A DNA stretch of 20,110 nt. Source: Pyramidobacter sp. GTDB taxonomy: Bacteria > Synergistota > Synergistia > Synergistales > Dethiosulfovibrionaceae. The stretch spans positions 1-20,110 of the forward strand of contig JAEEUD010000006.1 in NCBI GenBank assembly GCA_016286835.1. The letters run 5' to 3'. Under the pieces are notes generated by a model. That model searched no databases. It was not told where the DNA came from and saw only the letters and a list, made by a program, of their open reading frames with translations. A program made the position numbers and the translations under genes. Positions 5,658 through 13,157 of the stretch are shown here, one piece after another. Position 1 is the stretch's first letter, and each line of letters begins with the position of its first letter.

Positions 5658-7281
5658 AGTTTTTTCCCTCCTTCGTGAAGCACACCGAAATCGATGTCCC
5701 CACACCTTTTTCCGAATCAATCTGCATTTCCCCGCCGCTGGATGCAAGTACAGAGTGAATCAGCCTCATACCCGTACCGCGATGCCGTCCTTTGGTGCTG
5801 TAACGGCCCTTCCTGATGCGCTCGATGTCCTCTTCGGTCATGCCCTCGCCGGTGTCGTCCACGGTGATCATCAGCGCGTGATCGTCCTCATGGACCAACA
5901 GCGAAACTTCGCGGTCGCCGTCGTCCTTTGCCTTGGCGTTGACCGCCTCGATCGCGTTTTCAACCAGATTGCCGACCAGCGTTTCAAACGCGTTACCCGT
6001 GAGGAAACGGCTGTTCGCCGGAACGCTGCTCGAACCGACCAGGTTGAAGTTTATGTCCAGTTCACGGCAGTGTGACATCTTGCCGAGAATCAGAGCACCA
6101 AGCGTTTTGTTCTGGATTTTCTGCAGCACCGGCGCGATGACTTCAGAATGTTCGCGCGAAATGCTGGTGATATATTTTTCAGCTTCGTCGGGTGCGCCGA
6201 TACGCAACAGACCGAGAATGACATGCAGCTTGTTCATGAACTCATGCGTGTTGCTCCGAAGCGCATCCATCAGATGATTGACGCCCGTCAGTTCTTCGGC
6301 CAGGTGCGTCAGCTCAGTGCGGTCACGGAGAATCGCCACCGCGCCGAGGACCGAACCGTGCTCGTTGACCGGGATACGATCACAGAGGACGTTCACGTCG
6401 CCCCATGTGACGCCGTTATTGTAATAAGGCTCACCCGATTTCAGGGTTTCACTGATGCGGATCTGCGGGAAAAGCTCGTCGAGCACCGCACTGCCGACAT
6501 CGTCCTTGGTCAGCCCAAGCAGCGAGATCGCCGCCTTGTTGGCCATCGAAATACGACCGGCCGTATCAACAGCGACAATTCCCTCTTCAAGCGCGTTGAG
6601 GACCTCGCCGCGCTCCATGAAAAGCTTGGAGAACTGCCCCGGCTCATAACCGAGGAGCGACTTCTTGATGCTCCGCGCCACCAGCCACGCGCTCGCCAGC
6701 GCGATACAGATCACGACCACAGCCACTTGCAGGTGTCTGACGACGATCTCACGGCGCTGCGACTCGATCGACTTGATCAGTGACCCGACAAGGACAAAAC
6801 CCATCTGCTTCTTGCCGGAAACGTCAAAAACCGGTGTGAAATATCGTTTTTCGTCGCCCATAACGCCAACAGCGCGGGAAAAATAACGTGTCCCGCGCAA
6901 CACCGGCCCCTCGTCGCCACCCTTAACGGGCTCACCTACGCGCAGTCGGTCAACGTGATAGAGACGGCGCGAATGCATGTCCGCCACGGTGATGACGTCC
7001 AAATCGCTGACTCCGGCGATCAGATGATCAAGATAAAGGATCAGATCCCCGTTGCTGCTGCCATCCTGACACGCATGAACGACCAGCGGATTCATGGCAA
7101 CCATTTCGCCCAAGTCATGGAGCGTTCCTTCAAGACGGTGTTCCTGAAGCGTGATGTTGAGCCGCAGAACCATGACGAACGTAAGGGTTATCGTCAGCAG
7201 CACGAGGAATGTGCCGCCAAGCATCAACTTCTGGGACAAAAGCAGATCCGGCAGTTTGTTTTTTTCTTTTCCGGCCTTCAT
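5650..7281 (-). CDS. CitA/DcuS-type sensor histidine kinase
   Basis: 543 residues, inner-membrane sensor. TM1 is about residues 18-41 and TM2 about 184-203. Between them is an extracytoplasmic sensor of about 140 residues of the CitA/DcuS kind (RYFSRAVGVMGDEKRYFTPVFD, split around 132-153). A cytoplasmic PAS domain (about 225-320) follows. The phospho-acceptor is H346 in the diagnostic LRSNTHEFMNKLHVILGLL box, then the ATPase with N box NLVENAIEAV (438-447), G1 DTGEGM and G2 RGTGM. Known relatives sense citrate, fumarate or malate, but the ligand here cannot be read from the sequence. The ATG at 7281 is preferred over upstream in-frame starts because it gives the normal short N-terminus and has GAGAGAGG upstream. 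Same strand as the response regulator, overlapping it by 8 bp. Confidence 0.95.
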   Translation of the reverse strand: MKAGKEKNKLPDLLLSQKLMLGGTFLVLLTITLTFVMVLRLNITLQEHRLEGTLHDLGEMVAMNPLVVHACQDGSSNGDLILYLDHLIAGVSDLDVITVADMHSRRLYHVDRLRVGEPVKGGDEGPVLRGTRYFSRAVGVMGDEKRYFTPVFDVSGKKQMGFVLVGSLIKSIESQRREIVVRHLQVAVVVICIALASAWLVARSIKKSLLGYEPGQFSKLFMERGEVLNALEEGIVAVDTAGRISMANKAAISLLGLTKDDVGSAVLDELFPQIRISETLKSGEPYYNNGVTWGDVNVLCDRIPVNEHGSVLGAVAILRDRTELTHLAEELTGVNHLMDALRSNTHEFMNKLHVILGLLRIGAPDEAEKYITSISREHSEVIAPVLQKIQNKTLGALILGKMSHCRELDINFNLVGSSSVPANSRFLTGNAFETLVGNLVENAIEAVNAKAKDDGDREVSLLVHEDDHALMITVDDTGEGMTEEDIERIRKGRYSTKGRHRGTGMRLIHSVLASSGGEMQIDSEKGVGTSISVCFTKEGKNCD

Positions 7282-7347
7282 GACGCACGAAACCTCTCTC
7301 AATTTTAAAAGATCTGCTTCTGGTTGAGGAAGCAACGAAACAAAAAC

Positions 7348-7376
7348 ATTATACCTTATAAGTAGATTTCTGTCAT
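7348..7376 (-). promoter_or_regulatory. Near-consensus promoter of the two-component operon
   Basis: Minus-strand ATGACA (7371-7376, five of six matches), 17-bp spacer, then TATAAT (7348-7353). The start would be near 7341, about 60 nt before the kinase ATG. Confidence 0.78.
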
Positions 7377-7803
7377 TTTAACAATTCAGTTCGTCCCCTA
7401 AAAAAGGTTTGTGCGTGCTTATGCACATACGCGCAAGCATGGAAAACCATCCATCAACAAGACAAATGCTTGCTGCAAGCGACATTAAAAGACTTTTACA
7501 AACAACTCACACTGTTTGCGTATATTTTAACACATCACATTGCCAATATGCAATAAAGAAAAAATGCATTCCCGAGGGGATTCAAAATCTTAACAAATTC
7601 CGCTCTCAGTTATTCCAGCTTGCCGTTCCACAAAAGCCGGATTTATATGCAATTTCAGCATAGTTCCTTGCAATCTTTTAATAAGAACGCATAAAACAGA
7701 ACATTCCGAACGCTATTAAAAATGAAAATCTCTCTTATCGTCATATATTCAAATTTCGAATATACATTGACGCTTATCAACCAGATGAAACTCAGATAGT
7801 GAA
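7377..7803 (-). other. AT-rich gene-free gap upstream of the kinase operon
   Basis: About 430 bases with base composition much more AT-rich than the flanking genes and no ORF with a ribosome binding site or recognisable protein. It holds an inverted repeat near its distal end (7739-7772), two copies of ATATGCAAT (7546-7554 and 7645-7653), and small hairpins such as GCTTG/CAAGC near 7470. It may contain operator sites or a small RNA, but I cannot name one. Confidence 0.5.
7739..7772. repeat. Two-part inverted repeat in the gap
   Basis: TATATTC (7744-7750) and GAATATA (7758-7764) are perfect inverted arms around a 7-nt spacer. Outside them CGTCA (7739-7743) and TGACG (7768-7772) also match as inverted copies, with a 3-nt offset. 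The size and symmetry fit a dimeric regulator site, but it is about 390 bp from the kinase -10 and lies behind the transporter's terminator. Confidence 0.55.
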
Positions 7804-7838
7804 AAACGAGCTGTCCGCGAAAGGCGGACAGCTCGTTT
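7802..7838 (-). terminator. Strong terminator of the AbgT gene
   Basis: Perfect 15-bp stem, AAACGAGCTGTCCGC (7804-7818) with its complement (7824-7838), loop of 5 nt. On the minus strand the stem ends in TTT and runs on as TTC, giving a TTTTTC tract. It lies 14 bp after the transporter stop. Confidence 0.92.
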
Positions 7839-7851
7839 GCATGACGGATTT

Positions 7852-9426
7852 CTAGTGAAGCATCGAGGCCAGCTCAGCAGGAAGCGCGGAGGTGACGCCA
7901 GGTCCGATCGGCAGACCGAAGTAATCCCAGACGATGAAGAAGATGATCCAGGCGATCTGCAGCCAGAAAGCGATGGGAACCAGAGCGGAGATCAGCGTAC
8001 CGATCTTGAGGTTCTCGTCGTACTTGGCCTGCGCGACGCTGAGAACCATCCAGATGTAGGGGCTCATAGGCGTGAAGGCATTGGTCGGCGAGTCGCCAAG
8101 GCGGTACAGCAGCTGAGTGAAGCCGGGGTGATAGCCCAGAAGCATGAACATGGGCACGAAGATGGGGGCGAAAATGGCCCACTTCGCCGAACCGGACGAC
8201 ACGAACAGGTTGACGACCATCGAAAGAAGGATGAACGCCACACACATGGGGATGCCGGTGAAGCCGATGCCCTTGAGGAAATCGGCGCCGCCGATGGCAA
8301 GCATCGTGCCCAGCTTGGTCCAGTTGAACAGCATGTTGAACTGTCCGGCGAAGAAGCAGAACACGATGTACGCGCCCATGCCCTTGGCCTGGTGGACCAT
8401 GCCCTTGTTCAGGTCAGACGAGCTCTTGATCGAGCCGGAGGTGTAACCGTAGGTGATGCCGCAAAGAGCAAAGAAGAAGAACAGAAGCGGGATCAGGCCC
8501 TTCAGCATGAGTGAGCCGACGAACACGCGAGAGCCGTCGGGATTGACCTTGGCCAACGGTCCCCAGAAGAAACCGACGACCAGCAGGGCGATGTAGGCCA
8601 GAGCGACAAAGCCGGCGTTACGAAGACCGCGGCTCTGCTCGGGAGTGAGTGCCTCGATCTTGTCGTCCGTCGAACCTTCGTACTTGCCGAAGCGGGGCTC
8701 GACGACCCAGGTGCAGACGCCGCCGATGACGATCGCGCAAAGGAACGTGGACGCCATCATGAAGAACCAGTTGCAGGTGACCTCGACCGTGAACGTGCTG
8801 TCGGGGATGAAGCCCTTGATAGCCAGGTTGGTCAGGCCCTGAAGCAGCGAGTCGGTGCCCGCGATCATCAGGTTGGCCGAGAAACCGGCCTGAGCGCCGG
8901 CGTAACCGTTGATCATGCCGACGATGGGGTTCTTGCCGACGCCAATGTACGCGATTGCCGCCATGGGAGGAATGACGATCATCGCCGTATCGGAGGCGAT
9001 GTTGCCCAGAGTGCCGAGGAACGCGACAACGAACGGGACCAGCGTGGGCGGCACATTGCGCATGCACTTGGCAAGCAGCGCCTTAAGCAGTCCGGCTTCT
9101 TCGCACATTCCGATAGCCAGCGTCATCGTGACGACAAGGCCCATGGGGGCGAAACCGGTGAAGTTCTTGACGAGGTTGTTCAGCAGCCAGTTCAGACCGT
9201 TGGCCGAGAACAGATTCTGCGACTTGACGACAGCCTTGGCGGGATCCTTGATGGCCGGGTTGATCATCGAGAAGTCAGTCACCGTGAAGATGGCGCCGAC
9301 GATCGCAACGATGACGAACAGCCAGCAGAACAGAATGGCAGGAGGCGGAAGTTTATTGCCGACGCGCTCGATCGCGTCAAGGCAGCGGCCGCCTAACGTC
9401 TTTTTCGTAACGGTATTGTCACTCAT
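7852..9426 (-). CDS. AbgT family transporter
   Basis: 524-residue polytopic inner-membrane carrier with a hydrophobic profile and length usual for the AbgT (p-aminobenzoyl-glutamate transporter) family. It opens with a short cytoplasmic segment and the conserved GNKLPPPAILFCWLF stretch. Family-type loops follow: GNIASDTAMIVIPPMAA, AGAQAGFSANLMIAGTD and, near the end, SSGSAKWAIFAPIFVPM and GDSPTNAFTPMSPY. Characterised relatives import p-aminobenzoyl-glutamate (AbgT) or export sulfonamides (YdaH, MtrF); which applies here is unknown. An anaerobe could also use it for dipeptides or acylated amino acids. The ribosome binding site GAGGGGAG is 12 bases from the ATG, which is long. The leader has a hairpin and a possible leader ORF, so translation may be regulated. 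The gene lies upstream of, and on the same strand as, the sensor kinase pair. Confidence 0.95.
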   Translation of the reverse strand: MSDNTVTKKTLGGRCLDAIERVGNKLPPPAILFCWLFVIVAIVGAIFTVTDFSMINPAIKDPAKAVVKSQNLFSANGLNWLLNNLVKNFTGFAPMGLVVTMTLAIGMCEEAGLLKALLAKCMRNVPPTLVPFVVAFLGTLGNIASDTAMIVIPPMAAIAYIGVGKNPIVGMINGYAGAQAGFSANLMIAGTDSLLQGLTNLAIKGFIPDSTFTVEVTCNWFFMMASTFLCAIVIGGVCTWVVEPRFGKYEGSTDDKIEALTPEQSRGLRNAGFVALAYIALLVVGFFWGPLAKVNPDGSRVFVGSLMLKGLIPLLFFFFALCGITYGYTSGSIKSSSDLNKGMVHQAKGMGAYIVFCFFAGQFNMLFNWTKLGTMLAIGGADFLKGIGFTGIPMCVAFILLSMVVNLFVSSGSAKWAIFAPIFVPMFMLLGYHPGFTQLLYRLGDSPTNAFTPMSPYIWMVLSVAQAKYDENLKIGTLISALVPIAFWLQIAWIIFFIVWDYFGLPIGPGVTSALPAELASMLH

Positions 9427-9444
9427 TTGAAGAAACAGCTCCCC

Positions 9445-9516
9445 TCAACAGATATAAAATTGTGCAACGACACGGGAAAGCTCTCCCCAGCTTTCCCGTT
9501 CGTGCGACCCCCTCAT
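9445..9516 (-). CDS. Possible 23-residue leader ORF of the AbgT mRNA
   Basis: Not a known gene. The predicted transcript begins about 13 nt before an ATG at 9516 that has AAGTGAGG five bases upstream. The frame is open for 23 codons (starts MRGSHERESWGEL, ends FYIC) and stops at TGA 9445-9447, whose last bases form the GAGGGG ribosome binding site of the transporter. The frame covers the whole leader hairpin, so ribosomes on it would open that structure. The short length means chance is a real alternative. Confidence 0.4.
   Translation of the reverse strand: MRGSHERESWGELSRVVAQFYIC
9472..9499 (-). promoter_or_regulatory. Leader hairpin of the AbgT mRNA
   Basis: Perfect 11-bp stem, ACGGGAAAGCT (9472-9482) and AGCTTTCCCGT (9489-9499), 6-nt loop. 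Read as mRNA the loop is GGGGAG, identical to part of the transporter's own ribosome binding site. No T-run follows directly, so it is not an obvious terminator. A second small palindrome, CCCTCATGAGGG, lies upstream at 9510-9521, and its CCCTC could alternatively pair with the GAGGG of the ribosome binding site. Confidence 0.6.
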
Positions 9517-9535
9517 GAGGGCCTCACTTTCTAAA

Positions 9536-9564
9536 ATTATACACGGTTTCTTTAAAAAGTACAA
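9536..9564 (-). promoter_or_regulatory. Promoter of the AbgT gene
   Basis: Minus-strand consensus TATAAT (9536-9541) with TTGTAC (9559-9564, weak) at 17-bp spacing. It gives a leader of about 100 nt. Confidence 0.65.
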
Positions 9565-9607
9565 CCGGAAATTTTTATATTTTTCTCATTTCCCATGTCT
9601 TTTCCTA

Positions 9608-9616
9608 TGCTACAAT
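9608..9616 (+). promoter_or_regulatory. Extended -10 promoter of the NERD-like gene
   Basis: TGCTACAAT is an extended -10 (TG at 9608-9609, TACAAT at 9611-9616). No good -35 is visible. It lies about 55 bp before the GTG start. Confidence 0.5.
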
Positions 9617-9670
9617 AAGAGCAATTTGAAACAAGCACCGCCAATTTCCCCATGAAAGAGGTCGTCAACC

Positions 9671-10300
9671 GTGGAATTCAACTTTTTCGGATTTCATCTC
9701 CAACTCTGGAAACTGCACTCCGCCAAGGAATACATTACTTTTGCCCTCAGCCTGGCAGGAGGGCTCGTCCTTCTGATCCTGACCACAAAACGCTGGGGCA
9801 AAAGCCGCAACGACGAATCAGCAACTGAACGCGTCGGCAAGAAGCTTCGCGGTCTCGGCGGAAAACGCTGCGCGCTGGTGCCTGCAGGTGAGTTTCCGCA
9901 GGGCAGAGGTTTTGCCAATCTCCTTTTTATCTCCACACGCGGAGTCTACACCGTGCGCTGCATCGGCTGGGGCTATCGAGCTTCCGGCAGTCTCCGCGCC
10001 CGGGAATGGCGTGTCGGCGACGCAAAAGAAGAGCGTTTCATCCCCAATCCCTACGCTCAGGCAACGCTCGCTTCCGAAGCCGTTTCCGCATACCTGGCCG
10101 ACAAGGGACTGAACGTCGCCGTCGAGCCCCTTGTCGTCTTTGCAGATCCTTTCCAGAACACGCCCCGTTTCTCCCTCGAAGGCGGCGCGCACACGATCGG
10201 CTTCGCCGAGCTGAAAAGCTGGTACAGAGGTCTGTCCGGCAATACACTCGATCAGGAAACCGTTGCGAACGTCGCGAAGGCGTTCGACAGAAAGGCTTAG
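9671..10300 (+). CDS. Membrane-anchored NERD-like domain protein
   Basis: 209 residues. One transmembrane helix at about 21-38 near the N-terminus, followed by a basic patch (KRWGKSR) that suggests the rest is cytoplasmic. Residues about 50-150 resemble a NERD (nuclease-related) domain: LLFISTRGVYTVRCIG corresponds to the central strands, and the conserved NPYAQA segment followed by a helix is present. The acidic residue and the E-x-K of active members appear to be replaced (FAN for the Asp position, YTVRCIG for the usual EvK), so it may lack nuclease activity. The GTG start has AGAGG ten bases upstream. It is alone in its transcription unit, divergent from AbgT. The domain call rests on pattern memory and is moderate. 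Confidence 0.65.
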   Translation: MEFNFFGFHLQLWKLHSAKEYITFALSLAGGLVLLILTTKRWGKSRNDESATERVGKKLRGLGGKRCALVPAGEFPQGRGFANLLFISTRGVYTVRCIGWGYRASGSLRAREWRVGDAKEERFIPNPYAQATLASEAVSAYLADKGLNVAVEPLVVFADPFQNTPRFSLEGGAHTIGFAELKSWYRGLSGNTLDQETVANVAKAFDRKA

Positions 10301-10325
10301 TCACAGCATAATCCCCCGTTTCCTT

Positions 10326-10372
10326 CGGCCGCGTCGGAAAGTTTCAACGCTTCCGGCACGGCCGTTTTCTTC
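10326..10372 (+). terminator. Rho-independent terminator after the NERD-like gene
   Basis: CGGCCG-C-GTCGGAA (10326-10339) pairs with TTCCGGC-A-CGGCCG (10351-10364) with one mismatch and one wobble, followed by TTTTCTTCTT. Confidence 0.82.
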
Positions 10373-10424
10373 TTCGCAATGATAAAACCCAAACAAATTG
10401 AATATAGGCGAAATGCGGCAAAAA

Positions 10425-10433
10425 TGGTAAAAT
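10425..10433 (+). promoter_or_regulatory. Putative extended -10 promoter of the gyrA operon
   Basis: TGGTAAAAT (TG at 10425-10426, TAAAAT at 10428-10433) in an AT-rich stretch, with no convincing -35. The start would be near 10440, about 80 nt before the gyrA ATG. Confidence 0.45.
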
Positions 10434-10471
10434 AGACAGGATTAAATTTCCGCTGTGTTTTTGAAAGAGAC

Positions 10472-10491
10472 GAAGCGATCCAACTCGCTTC
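10472..10491 (+). promoter_or_regulatory. Hairpin in the gyrA leader
   Basis: GAAGCGA (10472-10478) and TCGCTTC (10485-10491) form a perfect 7-bp stem with a 6-nt loop, ending 17 nt before the ribosome binding site. No T-run follows. Its role is unknown. Confidence 0.4.
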
Positions 10492-10520
10492 CGTGCGAAT
10501 GGGCAAATGGAGGTTTCTTC

Positions 10521-13154
10521 ATGGAAGAACAACAGGATATGGGACGGGTCATTCTCAATCCGCTCGTCCCCGAGATCAAAAAAAGCTATCTTGATTACGC
10601 GATGAGCGTCATCGTCGGACGTGCGCTGCCAGACGCCCGCGACGGACTCAAACCGGTTCAGCGGCGAGTGCTCTACGGAATGCTGGGTCTGGGTATCCGC
10701 CACAATCAGGCATACAAAAAATCGGCGCGTGTCGTCGGCGAAGTCATGGGTAAGTACCACCCGCACGGTGATGCCTCGATCTATGACACAATGGTCCGTC
10801 TGGCGCAGCCGTGGAACCTCCGCTATCCTCTCGTGGACGGGCAGGGCAACTTCGGTTCCGTCGACGGCGACAGCGCGGCCGCCATGCGTTACACCGAAGC
10901 GCGCTTCGCCGAGCTGGGCGAGCTGATGCTGGCCGACATCGACGAAGACACGGTCGATTGGGGCCCCAACTTCGACGAATCCCTGAAAGAACCTCTGACG
11001 CTGCCCAGCCTCGTTCCCAATCTGCTGGTCAACGGCAGCACGGGCATCGCCGTCGGCATGGCGACGAACATGCCTCCTCACAACCTCGGCGAGGTCGCCG
11101 ACGCGCTCTGCGCGCTCATCAGGAATCCCGACATCGAACTCGGCGAGCTGATGACCTACCTTCCCGGTCCCGATTTCCCCACCGGCGGCGTGATCATGGG
11201 ACAGGAAGGCATCATCGACGCCTACCGCACGGGCCGCGGCCGTATCATCGTCCGCGGACGGTGCCACGTCGAGGAAGGCAAGCGCAAGACAGCCGTCGTG
11301 ATCACGGAAATCCCGTATATGGTCAACAAGACGACGCTGATCGAAGGCATCGCCAAGTGCGTGCAGGAGCACACGATCGACGGCGTCTCCGACATGCGCG
11401 ACGAATCCGACCGTCAGGGGCTGCGGATCGTGCTCGACCTGAATCGCGACGGCGACGCCGAGCTCGTTCAGCGCCAGCTGTACAATCGCACGATGATGCA
11501 GAGCACTTTCGGCGTCATCAACCTGACGCTGGTCGACCAGCGTCCCGTCGAACTCGGGCTGAAACAAATGCTGCAGGTGTTCCTCGACTACCGCCGCGGC
11601 GTCGTAAGACGGCGCACACAGTTCAGGCTGAACAAGGCACAGGAACGCGAGCACATCATCGAAGGTCTGCTGCGCGCGCTCGATATGATCGAAGAGGTCA
11701 TCCGCGTCATCCGCTCCGCGCACAGCACGGAAGACGCCTCACGAGGTCTGATCGAAGAACTGGGATTCACGCAGCGGCAGGCACAGGCCATTCTCGACAT
11801 GCGCCTGCAGCGACTCACAGGATTGGAACGCGAAAAGCTCACGGCCGAGCTGACGCAGCTGCTGGCCGATATCGCCCGCTATCAGGAGATCCTTGCCGAC
11901 GCGAAGGTACTCGACGGCGTTATCCGTGACGAGCTGACGGAACTGCGCAGCAAGTTCGGCGATAAACGCCGCACCGAGATCACCGCACACGTCGAAAATA
12001 CTTCCGCTTCGTATGAAGACCTGATGCCGGAGGAGAACATCCTCATCACGCTGAGCAAGGACGGTTTCCTGCGCCGCACCAACCTGAAGGACTACAACGT
12101 GCAGAACCGCGGCGGCAAGGGACGACGCGGCGCCAATCTGCACGAGGAAGACCAGGTGGGCAACATGGTCGTCACCACCACGCACAACGACGTGCTGCTG
12201 TTCACCAGCCGCGGCCGCGTGTTCGCCATCAAGGGACATCTGGTGCCGGAGACGAAGACCGGCAAGGGACGTAAGGTTTCGCAGTTCATCTCGCTCACCG
12301 AGGGCGAGACGGTCGTGACGATGATGGGGAACTTCCCCGACAAGTGCAGCACTGTAGTGCTTATCACACGGCGCGGCATCGCCAAGCGGATGGACAAGAC
12401 GGAACTGCAGAACCTCACGCGCGCCGGACGTCAGATCATGTCGCTCGACGACGGTGACGAGATCTGTACGATCCGCTTCACGAACGGCCTGGACGATCTG
12501 TTCCTGGTCAGTTCGCGCGGACGCGGTCTGAGGATCAGCGAAGACGAGATCCGCACGATGGGACGTTCGGCCCGCGGCGTCAAGGCGATGAAACTCGATG
12601 ATGACGACGAGATCATCTCCTGCGAGGTTATCACCGGCGACAGCCGCATCCTGCTGGTAAGCACGCACGGTATCGGCAAGATCACGTCATACGACGAGTT
12701 CTCCGTCCACCACCGCGCCACGGGCGGTCAGCGCGCCATGCGCATCAGCGATCGTACGGGAAAGCTGGCCGTGGCCAACACGGTGTTCCCCGGCGATCAG
12801 GTAGCTCTGATGACCGCAGGCGGCAACGTCATCCGTCTGGCAGTCGATGCCATCCCGCAGCTTTCGCGCGACGCTGCCGGCTCGTACCTGATCCGCCCCG
12901 ACGATGGTGACGAGGTAGCCAATGTTTCGCTGATCCATCCGGAAGATCTGGCTCAGACGGGCTTTAATCAGCGCAACGCCTCTAATGAGCCTCAGCCAAC
13001 AGTCCAGGCTCCCGCCGAGCCGATGCTGCCGTTTGATGACTTCGACAACGAAGACAGTTCCGGCGGCCTTGAGTTTGAAGACGTTCCCGGCGCAGTCATC
13101 GACGCGCCTGAAAACGATTCTGCCGAAGACAGCACCCCCGATAAGGAGGATTAA
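10521..13154 (+). CDS. gyrA: DNA gyrase subunit A
   Basis: 877 residues. The subunit of the GyrA2GyrB2 type II topoisomerase that cuts and rejoins DNA, using ATP (through GyrB) to add negative supercoils. The catalytic tyrosine is Y124 in RYTEARFAEL. The quinolone-resistance region reads KYHPHGDASIYD, with A85 where E. coli has Ser83 and D89 where it has Asp87. The GyrA box begins at Q528 (QNRGGKG), which marks gyrase rather than topoisomerase IV, followed by the six-blade C-terminal DNA-wrapping domain and an acidic tail from about residue 830. The ATG at 10521 has GGAGG at 10509-10513; an in-frame GTG at 10455 lacks a ribosome binding site and would add non-family residues. First gene of an operon with psd, pssA and a hydrolase; its last codons contain the ribosome binding site of psd. 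Confidence 0.98.
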   Translation: MEEQQDMGRVILNPLVPEIKKSYLDYAMSVIVGRALPDARDGLKPVQRRVLYGMLGLGIRHNQAYKKSARVVGEVMGKYHPHGDASIYDTMVRLAQPWNLRYPLVDGQGNFGSVDGDSAAAMRYTEARFAELGELMLADIDEDTVDWGPNFDESLKEPLTLPSLVPNLLVNGSTGIAVGMATNMPPHNLGEVADALCALIRNPDIELGELMTYLPGPDFPTGGVIMGQEGIIDAYRTGRGRIIVRGRCHVEEGKRKTAVVITEIPYMVNKTTLIEGIAKCVQEHTIDGVSDMRDESDRQGLRIVLDLNRDGDAELVQRQLYNRTMMQSTFGVINLTLVDQRPVELGLKQMLQVFLDYRRGVVRRRTQFRLNKAQEREHIIEGLLRALDMIEEVIRVIRSAHSTEDASRGLIEELGFTQRQAQAILDMRLQRLTGLEREKLTAELTQLLADIARYQEILADAKVLDGVIRDELTELRSKFGDKRRTEITAHVENTSASYEDLMPEENILITLSKDGFLRRTNLKDYNVQNRGGKGRRGANLHEEDQVGNMVVTTTHNDVLLFTSRGRVFAIKGHLVPETKTGKGRKVSQFISLTEGETVVTMMGNFPDKCSTVVLITRRGIAKRMDKTELQNLTRAGRQIMSLDDGDEICTIRFTNGLDDLFLVSSRGRGLRISEDEIRTMGRSARGVKAMKLDDDDEIISCEVITGDSRILLVSTHGIGKITSYDEFSVHHRATGGQRAMRISDRTGKLAVANTVFPGDQVALMTAGGNVIRLAVDAIPQLSRDAAGSYLIRPDDGDEVANVSLIHPEDLAQTGFNQRNASNEPQPTVQAPAEPMLPFDDFDNEDSSGGLEFEDVPGAVIDAPENDSAEDSTPDKED

Positions 13155-13157
13155 TCC

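Noticed and set aside
7409..7663. 84-codon frame in the AT-rich gap
   Set aside because: No ribosome binding site, no family resemblance and AT-driven composition; treated as non-coding.
7837..8514. 225-codon plus-strand frame rich in Asp, Glu and His
   Set aside because: It is antisense to the 3' half of the AbgT gene, and its odd composition comes from complementing hydrophobic codons.
10455..10520. GTG-initiated 22-residue extension of GyrA
   Set aside because: No ribosome binding site at 10455, a leader hairpin lies within it, and the ATG at 10521 has GGAGG and matches the normal GyrA start.
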